Shown here: positions 1-11,437 of the stretch, piece after piece
How the letters are laid out: each line of letters opens with the position of its first letter
Position numbering within the stretch: position 1 is the stretch's first letter
Origin: Nyssa sinensis
Taxonomy: Eukaryota > Streptophyta > Magnoliopsida > Cornales > Nyssaceae
Reading direction: 5' to 3'
NCBI GenBank assembly: GCA_008638375.1
Contig: CM018038.1
Coordinates: 28,246,753-28,310,752 of the forward strand
DNA length: 64,000 nucleotides
Notes under the pieces: model-generated
Database searches by the model: none
What the model was told of the DNA's origin: nothing
What the model saw: only the letters and a program-made list of their open reading frames with translations
Program-made: the position numbers and the translations under genes

Positions 1-121
1 AAAATTTATATAAACTCAATGTGTCTTTGACGTGTCCGTGTCTTACTTTTTTGAGAAATAATGTGTCTACAATCGGTGTCCTTTCGTATCCGTGTCTCGT
101 TTCCATATCCGTGCTTCTTAG
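1..121 (-). mobile_element. hAT-type MITE, copy 1, cut by window edge
   Basis: The end of an element whose terminal inverted repeat reads CTAAGAAGCACGGATA on the minus strand. The terminus is at 121, followed by unrelated sequence. The same termini and subterminal GTGTC-rich sequence occur in copies at 32536-32879, 33378-33936 and 35997-36359, which have 8-bp target duplications typical of hAT elements. The other end lies outside the window, so the target duplication cannot be checked here. Confidence 0.75.
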
Positions 122-528
122 CCTCCACTTCTTTACTACACCTTCTTTGTTCCTATCTCACCACTGTTAACTCAATGGGTCCAATCTGTACTTGTGGAGG
201 CAATAATTACCTCATAATATCCTTTTCCTGTTCCTCAAACATTCTGTATTCCTGTGGATTGAGGTCTAGGTTCTGCTCCACAACGGCCAAGACACCATTG
301 ACCATCTTCCACATCCATATCATCCTCCGACTCCCAATCCTCCATAGAGCATATGATCTCCCCCATCCTCACAGTCATTAATTAACTCAGTGAACTCTGC
401 ATTTTCAGGTCTTGGAACTGCACTGCTCGATGACGCTGGTTCCCATATTCCTGCCACTCTCCCACCAACATCCTGATTATTGGTAGTTTCAACATACTGC
501 CATTTCTTAGCGCAGTCCTATCAGCACT

Positions 529-559
<31 letters not shown>

Positions 560-1060
560 AAACCCAAAACACCCTCTTTCCTTTTCCCACACCTTCAAGA
601 AGAGACGAAGAAGAGGAGAAGCTGGATTGGATCACATACCTTTGTAGGCCAAATGTTAGGTATAGGTTGTTTTCCTAGTTGGAGTTTATGTTTGTAATTG
701 TGTAGTCTTGTGTACATGGGAACTTCTTTCATGTAGCTTTTTTTTTTTTGTCCTAGTTGGAGTTTGGGTATGTTTATCATTGGGTAGTCTTGTGTAGATG
801 GGAACTTCTTTCATGTCATCTTCTTTTTCTTGATAATGAAGTCACTGAAATAGTTCTCATGTTTGACAATTACGCTGATGACATGGTAAAGGAGGGTGTT
901 TGGCATTCTGGGAACTGTATTGATTTTCATGAAAATGGTGGCATTCTATGGAGCAAAGGTATGCTTCAAGAGGAGGCATTGAAAACAAGCATGGAAGTAC
1001 CTAGTCATGAATTGGTGGTATTCAGTGATATATATATATATATATATATTATGTAAGGAA
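122..1060. other. No gene recognised; C-run and short direct repeat
   Basis: I recognise no gene. A run of 29 C lies at 529-557. A degraded direct repeat of about 65 bp occurs at 672-736 and 750-816. A 99-codon plus-strand frame at 757-1056 has a coding-like middle (about 840-1020) but matches no family I know and ends in a TA repeat. On minus, 280-500 contains an open, protein-like stretch broken by frameshifts, also unassigned. Confidence 0.4.
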
Positions 1061-1907
1061 GAGGAGGAGGAGAGAGAACTTACAGTTGACATGCTTTAAA
1101 ATCAAACCCCAAGGGTTTATGTACGAACCGTTTAGGTTCTCCATTTACCTTTTAGCTTTGCCATTATTATATACAAAACCCATTTTCACGTGAAGGAGGA
1201 GAGAGAACTTACAATTGGCATGCTTTAAAATCAAACCCTATATGTTTCACTTCTAGAATGGGTCAAAATTTTTCTCCATAGTCTCCTTCTAACTGGGAGT
1301 CAAAACTGCTCCTCCACCCTTTTTTTGTCTCAACTTGAAATAACAAAATGGGTCTTGCAAAACCAGTTTATGACCGGAACTTATTTATGTAATTTACTAG
1401 GTACCCTCTCCTTGGTGGCAACAATTGCTACCTTACTTTTGTACTACAACTTGTATTTATATTTTAGACACTAAACATTTTTCTTTTTTGACAACATCAC
1501 CTTTAATGAAAATACTTATAACCACTCTTTTAGTTTGTTTTAGAAATTTCCCAACTCTTTTACTATTTTTTGCTTCAGATAGTGTTTATATTTTCTAGAA
1601 ATAAGCATGCTAGCAAGCTTAATATATTGTGTACTCGTGTCTCTGCCATGTTTCTATCCTTATTTTTTAGATTTATCTTGTTAATGTCACTGTTGGGTGA
1701 TGTCCTTCTCTTGTTTGTGTCCTTGTGCTTCATTTGGGCGGGGGCAAGATTAACATGAGGGGGCAAGATTTGGAAATCTATATTATCTCTTATTATTTTG
1801 CTAAAATACTTTTAAAAAAATTAGGAATTGGCCCTTCCAATTTTTTTTTTTGTAGTTTCACAATGCCGCCTCCTGAAAGTTTAGTACATGTACTTTTGCA
1901 CCCCCCC

Positions 1908-1942
<35 letters not shown>

Positions 1943-4609
1943 AACAATTTTTGATTTGCCATTCCACATACTACAATTATGATATGGAGTAGTACAATAA
2001 GGAATCAAAATTGGTGTATCTTCTTGTCACAATGAATAGCTACAAAAGAAAAAAACATAATTTTTTATTTGCCATTCCAAATACTTCAATTATGATATTG
2101 AGTATTACAATAACTTGAAAGATGCAAGGAATCAAAATTGGTGTATCTACTTGTCACAATGAATATATATATTACAAGTCATGATTTATTTGCAATTTTT
2201 TGAAAAGTAATTAATAATTTAATTACATTGATGAGGTTACCTATGATTTAATTTCGACAAAATAGTTTTATTTGACTATTTTCATTTTCTTAATTGACAC
2301 AATCCATATAAAACCCAGATGATCAATCTAATCATACAGGCCATCATTGATAAAGCCCCCATTTTCATTGGTATCAGGGAAGCTCGGTCAGTCCTTGCTT
2401 TGAATTTCTTCAATCTCTTCTATAGTTCTAATGGGTGACACTTTGCCCCATGTTGTGCCCCAAGTTACTGATAACCCAAACTTATTGGCTCATTGAGGCC
2501 CCAAGTTGGCCCAAAGAGGCTGTGGCCCACACAGGTCTCCTTTTTATCTCATTCGAGGAACGTTCATGTTCTGATATGTCCTTTCGACTCCTTCGGGTAA
2601 TATTGAGATGCAAATGCAAATGCAACTTGATAATAAGGCAAAAACAGTAGGAACGCCAGGCATCTTCTATTACTGATCAAATTCATATATATATATATAT
2701 TTATATATTTTTAAAGTCCTCATGAAACTGAGAGTGAGTAGTGCCTAGTATGACACAAAATATCGTAGTGATAGGAGTGAGATTCACCGAATCCACACCT
2801 GTGCATTGCATGACACGTGTGATATGTATATGTTATGTATTTTGATAACAATAATGAGAGTAGACTTATAAAAAAAAACAATAATGAGATTAGATGGAAC
2901 CAATTCCAAATATTGTTTGACATGATTTTGTTTATTTGGTTAATTTTTTGACGTGATCTCTGTGCAAAGCATAGTTATTCTATGTAACCATTCAATTCAT
3001 TGAGAAAAAAAAAGCAGCAATACAATCTTTTGGCTGCTTTATTGTCGACCCAGTCTTTCATAACTGGTTCCTCTCTTGTATCTTTCCTTGAGATGCCTTC
3101 ATCTCTCTCCTTCTCATCCAAATTCTTGAGCACACACACATGACATGCACAAACAGACATATAATAGCAGAAAGGCACATGCAACATTCCAACCTCATTA
3201 TGAAGTTGTGGTTCTGGGAAAGTTGTTTTCAACTTGGTAAAATATTAGTTGGTTATATTGTAGGATAATTATATGGGTTATTTTTAGTTATAAATCTCAC
3301 CTCCAATTGTGTCTAGTTCTAGTTTCCTTTTTGAATGATGGATGTTTTCATCTTTAAGCATTATGCAAATGACTGCTGGAGTGATGTTTACATTTAATAG
3401 TGATCAAATCTCATCAGATTTTTTCAACTGCTTTGTTGTAGGTAACCTATCCAATAATGTCTCATGGGTTTTTAATTTTTTAGCAATTAAATGGCCATTG
3501 TGGAAATGATTGATGTACATAAGGTGTTATGTGCTTTTTTTTTTTTTTTTTTAACTTTATGACTTATATATCCTCTCTTTGGAGAATCCTTACTTTGACT
3601 CGATGTTTGTTGTATCACGGATTGTTAAGTATGCGAACCGGAACGGGAAGACAATACACTACATACTTTAAATGTGGTACAATAGGGGGTGGGGCTTATG
3701 TAGATAACATAGGTGGAATACAATGGGGTAGGTCCAATTGTAAAAATGTTTTTTTCCTTTTCGCCCAAAGACGAGTAATGAGAATTAAAATTGTTGAAGT
3801 GTACAAGTTGTCCATATAGTTCTGAAAATTTATTATATTGGAATGAGACATGTAAAATATTGTACTAAGCAAGTAAGCATATGTATTTATGATGATCTCT
3901 TGATTTGCGTTGGTCATTTTCAATTATTTTTCTTTTAAAAGAAAAATTAAGGAAGGAACTAGGAAGAAATTTATTGGATCTCTAAATTTAGTATTTTGGA
4001 ACACAAGTGTTCCCTGTCTTGAAACGCATGTACCAAAATGAGAATTGTTAGGGTATTAGCATTTTCTGGTAACTCTGCTTCGACTTGTCTATCCTCTCTT
4101 TGTAATGGTCCGATCGCACATTTCAAATGGGAGACTGTGCACCTATAGAATGGAGGAATATAATTAAGGCTGTGGAGATTCACTCTATGTTAAGATTCAC
4201 ACAAAATGAGAGGAGTGAGACATGGTCAGTTAACCTGTTCCTTGGCATCTCCCCAGAATGATTAAACACCCACACCCATGCACACACTTCCTATCATCTT
4301 GGAGGATCATAGAGTTTGTTATAAAAAAAAGTATTGAATCTTCTTCTGCAATACTGTTGTGAAATACAATGTATATGCAAGTGTTGTAGAACCATTACCT
4401 ATATATAGTTCTTACATGAGACCAGACTGAAATTTTATGCTTTTCCTTTCTTGTTCTGCTTACATATGCCAACTTGTGGCTTTATTTATTAGAATTTTTT
4501 TTGTGGCATGTGGATGCTAAGCTGCAATTAACTTATATCGCATCCACATAAAAACAAATGGTTTCCTTGAATATTGAATACTCAGTCAGGTAGTACCTTT
4601 TTTTTCCAG
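1061..4609. other. Intergenic or intron sequence upstream of the vasculin-like exon
   Basis: AT-rich sequence with no exon I can support. It holds a C18/A16 homopolymer pair at 1901-1934 and a direct repeat of roughly 85-100 bp at about 1945-2035 and 2065-2165, recognisable by a shared ATCAAAATTGGTGTATCT. The vasculin-like gene needs 5' exons upstream, so part of this stretch is probably its intron. The 5' exons themselves were not found and may lie before the window. Confidence 0.4.
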
Positions 4610-5985
4610 GTTCTTAATTCTTCTGATAAATCAAAACCTAAAACAGCAGCTAGAACCAGTGAGATGGTTGTGGCTACCAAGAGTGTGCAGCAGCAGCCCC
4701 ATTCATCACAACTTGCTAATCAATCTCTTCGTGGTGGACAAGTCAAATCTGATGCTCCGAGGACATCTCATGCTGGGAAGTTTCTTGTTCTCAAACCAGT
4801 GTGGGAGAATGGTATCTCCTCTACATCAAAAGATGTATCCAGTCCGACTAATAATGCCAGCAGAGTAGCAAATACCCAGCTGGCTGTTGCCCCTTCGGCT
4901 CCATCTGCCCCTGTTAGGGGCCCAAATACCCCAAAGCTCTCCACCGTTGAACGTAATGCAGCTGCTTTGGCTCTGAACCCTCTTGGCACTCTGGAAAAGA
5001 GACCTTCCCTGTCTCAAGCCCAGAGTCGGAGTGATTTTTTCAATCTCATGAGAAGGAAAACCTCAACAAATGCTTCTGCTGCTGTCCCCGATTCAGGTGC
5101 TGCTGATTTGTCTCCCACTGTGGAGAAATCAGGTGAAGTTGTTAAGGAAGTTAGTGCTCCTGTAAGTCCTTGTGAAACTGAGAATGGTAGCGGGGTGACT
5201 AGCAATGGTGATACTCATGAAGAGATTCAGAGATTTTCTGATGCTGGAGAGAAGAATTTGGGCCTTAACGGAACAGTCTACCCAGATGAGGAAGAGGCTG
5301 CATTCCTTCGTTCTCTTGGTTGGGAGGAAAATGCTGGAGAGGATGAAGGTCTTACGGAGGAGGAGATCAACACATTTTATCAGGAGGTAACCAACACTAG
5401 CTTTATTGTAGTTTAGATTCAATTTTGATTGCTGTCCCAAAACTGTATGCAGTTTAATTCCACTTCCTCTTGTTGAAAAATTTACTCAGAATTGAATTGG
5501 GCAAACCCAGTCTAGATATTTGTGTCACTTCAGGGTTAGAGGGAAGTGGACTGATCATGTGAATATGTTTTCCCATTTAAATATTAATCTTCTATAAAGT
5601 TGAGTTGATTCAAGTAATGAAAGACAGAGGTTAGGTAGCACATTGACTGGACCAACACTAGGTATTACCTTTTTTTTTTCTTTCCTTTTTTCATTCTTTC
5701 CCCCTGCTGGAAATCTTAGTAAGCCGCCAAATCCTTTTGGTTGCCTTCATTGCGGAATACGGTCAGAATGATATTGGAATTGAGACTGTAATTTCAATAT
5801 ATAAATGCAGTTTTACCCATTTTCTGTTCACTTATTTTCTCATGCAGTACATGAACCTGAGGCCATCCTTGAAACTGTGCCGAGGTGTGCAGCCAAAGCT
5901 TTCGACGCTGTCTGAATCTCATGCCACTAGTTCGAGCAGAGCTTCCTCTGAATTGAGCTCATCTGACTCTGAATCTGAAGCTTGA
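4610..5985 (+). CDS. Vasculin/GPBP1-like protein, last two exons (5' part missing)
   Basis: Two exons are visible: 4610-5386 and 5848-5985, joined in frame, giving 304 residues to the stop at 5983-5985. The first exon follows a polypyrimidine tract and AG at 4608-4609; its donor is GT at 5387. The second follows TGCAG ending at 5847. The ATG at 4574 lies before the acceptor, in intron, so it is not the start. The C-terminal block DEEEAAFLRSLGWEEN, LTEEEINTFYQE and the Ser/Glu-rich tail resemble the C-terminus of animal vasculin (GC-rich promoter-binding protein 1), which has the same GW.E, LTE.E..F and acidic serine tail order. The upstream part is low-complexity Ser/Ala/Pro-rich with a KFLVLKPVWENG motif, also vasculin-like. 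The expected role is nuclear, in transcription, by family analogy only; plant members are essentially uncharacterised. The N-terminal exons were not found. Confidence 0.75.
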
Positions 5986-6854
5986 TTTACTGATTTTTCA
6001 CATATAGCATCTGAGGAGTTCCAATTTTTGTTGGCAAACGGTTTCTCTTTTTTGTTTAGGAGGAAAGCTGATGAGTTGGGAATGAAGGAAGAGGGTAGGT
6101 TTGATGGGATGTTTGCAGCTGGCAAAATAGTAAAATAAGTTACAGGTCCTGCCTCCCTAAAACTGGGATTTTTTTGGGGTTTCAAGGCTGGTTAGGAGAT
6201 GATAGGATAGGGAATATGGTCTTCTGCTGTGGATGATGCTGGGAAAGTCTCATATTTTTGGTATATTTTTCATTTTCTACCTTTTTCCTTCAAGAGGTGA
6301 AATTCAACACCAAAAAAGAAAAAAGAAAAAAAAGCTGCTTGTGTTTTGGTCGATTTTATGGGAAAGAAAGAAATCAGAAAGTTCTTTCTAGTTTATTTCA
6401 TTTTTTTCTTCAAATTCTTTTTTTATGCTTATTTCGTGTTTATACATCTTTTTTATTCGTTCATTAAATTTCTTAGTACCTTTTCATATTTTGGATAGAA
6501 CAATTCATGTTGATATCTGAAGACACTGATCTCACATGAATAAGAAGGAAATTGAAGAAAATTGTATGAAAATCATCTTTTGATGGCATTCAATGCTTTG
6601 AATTTGGAATTGAACAATATTGGTGTTTGTATAAATGGGCGACATCCTTTCAAATATAATTTGTGGTTGAGGACTTAATTCATATGAATCTGTCTATTTC
6701 CTCTGAAAAATCTCACTTGTATATAATATGTTTTTTCTTGTTTGAACTTTATTAGGTCAGAAAATGATGAATAGTGATTGCCTTTAATTTGATTCAAGTG
6801 GTGGTGATCTTCCATTCCAGAAGTTCCTTGTAAAGATAAAATATAGGTTGTCCA

Positions 6855-6887
<33 letters not shown>

Positions 6888-8086
6888 AATGTGTATATAT
6901 GATCATCTGGTGGGGATTGAATATGAATCCAGTTCATAGTTATATAGGCATTATTTTTGTTACTGTTAAAGTTATAGTTTGAACATGATATGATTACTTT
7001 TTATGCAGGGTGCTAATATGGCCAACCATGATGGGGCCTTGGTCCTTATGTAGGTTGCTACTTACTTGAGGCTTTAGTATCTTCTTGGTTGGTTCTCTCT
7101 TGAATTTGACACAAATATATATATATATATATATACACAATATATGCAAATTCATTTATCATAATCCTTTTAGTAAGGTATGTTGTCTCACAAGCATGAA
7201 TGAAGCTAGGAATTTACATGAGGGGGGCAAATTTTGTTCTTAACATAAATTTGAGAAGTGTAAAAGTTTACTACTAATTGATAATAATTTTGATAAATAA
7301 CTAAATTTATTGATATAAAAGAATTTACATATTAAACAAGAAATCCAACTAAAAAAACATAAACTCTAAAAAAAAACTTAAGTTTACATAAATAACTTCA
7401 AAAAATGGATAAAAGTTTCATCGAGTAAAGTGCGAAAAAATTTAAACATAGAGGGGGCCAAAAATGTATATTAGAAGGGTGTTGTTTTTTGAATAGTTTT
7501 CTTCTAGTATGAAAAAATGTTTAAAATTCAAAAATTTGGAGGTGGGGCGGGGGTTGGTTGGTTGCAATTGACCCATGGGTTAAAGGCGGCTTCGTCCATC
7601 CTCGTGTGCTCGCTTGGTATAAGCCAGAATTATTTTGGAGGCTTGCAATTACAGGCAGGTTAATTTAAATTTTAAACTATTTTGTTTTGAATTCCAATTA
7701 ATTTCAATTCTAAAGGCCCTAATTCCAAGAAAAAAGCTTTGTATGATCAAATTTAATTTTTGTATAGAACATTAGAACTCATGAGAGTAGTTGAATTTTT
7801 GTATAGAATATAAGCCACTCTCGTTATCATCCCAATACCAAACTAACATTTTCGTCATCAAACTGAAGTAGCTCCGAGCTCTTATGTCTTTTTGTATAAA
7901 GTGGACCATATATAGTGGACCAGTAATGGGAAACTTTTAGATCAATAAGGCCCCATCTTTAAATTAAAAAATTCATTTTAGTACACTATTAAGAAAGCCC
8001 AAGAATTTAATCTTCTTTTTGGGCCTTCAATCTACAAGAAATCATGAGGATTATCCATATTAGTTGCATGCCTCTCTTGAGTTCAT
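5986..8086. other. 3' flank of the vasculin-like gene; simple repeats
   Basis: Probable 3' UTR for a few hundred bases, then AT-rich sequence without a supported gene. (CA)n lies at about 6856-6885 and (TA)n at about 7116-7134. From 7200 to 7610 there are G-rich tracts in a pattern that looks like decayed repeat sequence, but I cannot assign a family. Confidence 0.4.
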
Positions 8087-8248
8087 TGGGTTAAGCTTAA
8101 CACTAATGGCAATTAGTGTCCAGCAAGAGCAGCTGTCGTTCTGCAAGATCATAATGGGTTTTCCGGCATCCACTAGTGTTTCAGCTAAACTTTGGGCTGT
8201 GAAGGAGGGTCTTCATATGGCCAAGCCCAATCCCAATCCCAAACCGTA
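8087..8248 (+). pseudogene. Decayed RNase H-like (RVT_3) fragment
   Basis: Reading across two frames gives WVKLNTNGN, then CPARAAVVLQDHNGFSG, then SAKLWAVKEGLHMA. This is the order of motifs at the start of the plant RNase H-like domain found at the C-terminus of many LINEs and in related host genes. The first Asp of the DG(N) signature is Asn. Stops and frameshifts show it is dead. It stands alone, with no reverse transcriptase next to it. Confidence 0.6.
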
Positions 8249-8850
8249 ATGTTTAAGAAAAACTCTTCTCAAATCTTTCCGGTCCTGCATCACACTCAAT
8301 TATAATGAACCCAACCCATGTCCCGTTTCGATTATAACGAAAATTTATTATTTTTATTTAAAAAATAAATAATCAATAAAAGAATATTTTATTTTATTAT
8401 TATTATTTTTCACATTATAAAAATATATTCATGAGCGAGTTAAGTATTTTGAAATAAGAAGCTAATATTTAAATAATTTCATATTATAATCAGAACAGTC
8501 GAGTTTAAACTTTCCTTTCGCAACAATAAATCTTATTAGATTTTAATATTTTTTTTTTCAAATCCGCCTCTAACCCGTGTATATATTTCCCACATGTGTC
8601 TCATTAGTGATAAAACAGGTTACCGGAAACCCACTCTATTGACATCCCCGATACTCTATTACTTTTTTCCATGATTGTTGCCTTTCATTTTTGATTGCAA
8701 TTAAAAATCAAAATAAAAATAAAAAATCATCAAATTTCAATGCCTTTCTTGTCTTTCTTACCTGAGTCTCTTAACTTAGATTTAACTTCAATATGGTTTT
8801 ATTTCAAAATATTTAATTGTTTGATCCAATGTAGAAATGACCTACTTTGG

Positions 8851-9819
8851 TTAGCAGGTCTTAAAAATAGGATAAACAGGCTCCCTGTTTGGATAGAAGA
8901 GTCCAAAGTTTTGCTCAATCCCAGGTGGTTGTTTCAAGTTCTCATTGAACATTGCAAAGACAAATGTATCCAAAATATTCCTTGGCCTTCTTGGAGTCCC
9001 TCCCTTCTTGACATGATCCAAGAGCTGTTGATTATATATCCTTGCATTGTCCATGCTCGAGTAAGGACTGTTCCCAGCACTAGGCCAACCCGACTCGGAC
9101 ACAGCAATTGAAACATTCCCTGCATTGATCTTCTCCAATGCCGCGTAAAAGGCATCAACCATGGAATCAAAGAGACTGAAGTACTCGTAGCTGCCATCCA
9201 CGATGGGCACTTCTCCACGGAATGTGGCATATTCTAGTGAAATGTCGTTAGGATCAGAGGCATAAGCAAAATAAGGGTACACATTGACCATAATGGGAGC
9301 TCCGGTGTGCGACAGAATGGCCGTGACATTCTCCATGACACCCATTATGGCATCAGAGAAGGCACCGACAGAGGGAGGGTAAGAAGCTGCAAGGACATTC
9401 ATTGGGACAACAGTGGTGACCTTTGTGGTGGTTAAGCCAATTGAAGTCACGGCATTCTGAATGTTGATGATGGCTTGAGGAACATAAGTGGAGCAAGGTC
9501 CTGGGATCACCTCATTGCCTAGTGTGATCCAAACAAATGAAACATTATTCTTGTAAGGAACCACATTGGTCTGAACCCATGCTTCAGCTGCATTCTGGTC
9601 TGATGCAATATCGGACAAGTCTTCATTTCTGACTCCAAGGGAGACTCGCAGTGTTGATCCTTGCAAAGCTTGAAGGACTTCTGGGATCGGCTCATAGAGT
9701 CTGATGGAATCAATTCCACACTTTTTATAAAGGCTTATTACAGATTCTGGAGGTGGAAGATTAATTCCATTCCTTCCATAACAAACACCAATGCCTGCAA
9801 TATGAACACAAGCCTTTTT

Positions 9820-9859
<40 letters not shown>

Positions 9860-10179
9860 AACTCGGCAAGATATGTGTAAGAAAAAACTTGAACTAGAAT
9901 TATGCATATGAGAGGTGATCCCAGGACCTTACTCCAATATATGTGTAAAAAAAAATGAATTGTTGATTATGACCAAGTAAATCAATGGAATGAATTAATT
10001 AAACATGGCCTTAAATTTTGCTAAATGCTTAGACTGTTTATTTATTACAAAGCAATCAAAACAACTCATATAATAGCATTGCCAAGTTAAGAAACCTTAC
10101 CTGTGCAGGGAAGCAAATTAGTGGTTAAAAGAGCCATTGTTAACACAATCATGAAGCTGTTCCATCTAGGCCCCATCAT
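8851..10179 (-). CDS. Glucan endo-1,3-beta-glucosidase (GH17), PR-2 type, intact
   Basis: Two exons on minus: 10179-10101 (79 nt) and 9794-8851 (944 nt), giving 340 residues. The intron has a GTAAGG donor and TTGCAG acceptor, and splits a Gly codon right after the signal peptide, as is usual for plant GH17 genes. Residues 1-26 are a hydrophobic secretion signal starting MMGPRW. The mature domain starts GIGVCYGRNG; GNEV carries the likely acid/base Glu121, and VSESGWPS carries the likely nucleophile Glu260. The protein ends at FKTC with no CBM43/X8 domain or GPI signal, so a soluble secreted enzyme hydrolysing callose or fungal beta-1,3-glucan is expected. The 306-bp intron holds a (TA)n tract. 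A second ATG follows directly; the upstream one was chosen for length. A broken copy of the 5' half is at 39279-42870. Confidence 0.93.
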
Positions 10180-10258
10180 CACTTGTGATCTTTTAACTCC
10201 CTCGCAATACAAGTATCAACTGAAGTTAGAGGCAGGACAATCACAATTATAACATATT

Positions 10259-10292
<34 letters not shown>

Positions 10293-10790
10293 GTACACTC
10301 ACAAGCCATGTATAGTTGACTCTCTAATAATTAATATCTTTTAAAAATAAACTTCTTTTCAGGATAAATAATTAATAATTTTTTTTAAAAAAAATTATTT
10401 GTAATCTTAATTAGTAAAATAAAAATATTTTTAACACTAATTTTTTAGTAATAAAAAAACAAGATTAAGAGTTCTTCTATAACCTAAATTATATGTAATA
10501 CATATCTTTTCTATGAAAAAATGATATGCATGTTTTATTATCATGTTGAAAATTGTACACTTGGGAGGAAATTTTATAATTACTAAAAATTTAAAAATTA
10601 ATATTTCCATTAAAAATAATATATTTTTTCAATTCTATAACATTATTAATTATTGGAGACTTCACTTTATCCACATTCTAACTCAACAATTAAGGCTTAA
10701 TAAATATCACATTCTTTTGTACTCAACAATTAATGCTTAATAAATATTCCATTCTTTTTTAATCAACAATTAAGGTTTAATAAACATTAC
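10180..10790 (-). promoter_or_regulatory. Upstream region of the glucanase gene
   Basis: The 5' flank of the minus-strand glucanase. A (CA)n/(TA)n microsatellite lies at 10259-10290, then AT-rich sequence, then three imperfect copies of CAACAATTAAGGYTTAATAAA between 10683 and 10785. The same flank is present in unit B at 42871-43412 and resumes at 53413, where a Copia element has split it. No TATA box or binding site can be assigned with confidence. Confidence 0.5.
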
Positions 10791-10941
10791 GAAAAATGCT
10801 ACGCTTCTTAAATATTTATTTCAAATGATGTGATACAATAATGATAGTGCATTAAGTTACGAATTAATATGTCACGATAAAACTCTATCATGTCATTGTC
10901 ACATTATTTAAAATAAAATTTAAAAAAATGTAGCATTACTC
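10791..10941. mobile_element. Palindromic MITE with AATGCTAC ends
   Basis: The two ends are inverted copies of each other: GAAAAATGCTACG at left and, in reverse complement, GAGTAATGCTACA at right, with the inner arms also complementary. Related copies are at 11280-11437 and 13401-13581. The equivalent promoter position in unit B (about 53445-53465) passes straight through without this block, so insertion followed the tandem duplication. The superfamily is not determined. Confidence 0.65.
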
Positions 10942-11127
10942 TAAACAACACATTCTAATTTTACATTACTTTTTTCCTTCTATATATCTTGAACAGCAAT
11001 AGGGACCCTGTTACAAATATGAATTAAATTAATTGTCTTTCTCTTGGCACAAAATGACATGGAATGTTTTAATGGTCGTTGTTGAAACTTCAAAATAAGT
11101 AAAATCTAGTACTTTTGGTTTTGTGTT

Positions 11128-11262
11128 AATGTTTTAATATCCCATTGTTTTCATCTCACCTCTCTCACGAGGAGTGAGACCTACTGGTGGGCCCTATACT
11201 ATTGAGTCCCACCCCTTATGTGAGAGAGGTAAGATAAAAGTGATGAGATATAAAATATTATT
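11128..11262. mobile_element. Short hairpin MITE with CACCTCTCTCAC arms
   Basis: Left arm TCATCTCACCTCTCTCAC and right arm GTGAGAGAGGTAAGAT are inverted repeats that continue outward into AT-rich arms (TTTTAATATC against GATATAAAA). The loop is about 55 bp. This is a typical foldback MITE; no target duplication was established. Confidence 0.5.
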
Positions 11263-11279
11263 CTTATGTTATATCTAAA

Positions 11280-11437
11280 ACATTAATGTTATCCCTACTA
11301 AATTTTCATAACAAATGATATGATACTAATATGATAGAACTTATTAATTACATGATTTAAAATATTATCAATAATATGAGACCACATTAATACCACTTTA
11401 TTTGGAATACAAATTTAAAAAGTATAACATTATTCTG
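11280..11437. mobile_element. Diverged copy of the AATGCTAC MITE
   Basis: Same layout as 10791-10941: AATGTTATCC at left and AGTATAACATT at right, with the inner AACAAATGATATGATAC block resembling AAATGATGTGATACA of the first copy. It is more diverged than the other two copies. Confidence 0.4.

Noticed and set aside
61..381. 106-codon plus-strand frame
   Set aside because: It begins inside the MITE end and shows low-complexity composition with no family resemblance.
757..1056. 99-codon plus-strand frame
   Set aside because: Looks partly coding but has no recognisable domain, starts in a direct repeat and ends in a TA microsatellite; not supportable as a gene.
4574..4609. ATG at 4574 as the start of the vasculin-like protein
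   Set aside because: It precedes a polypyrimidine tract and AG at 4608-4609 and encodes residues not found in the family; it is intron sequence read through.
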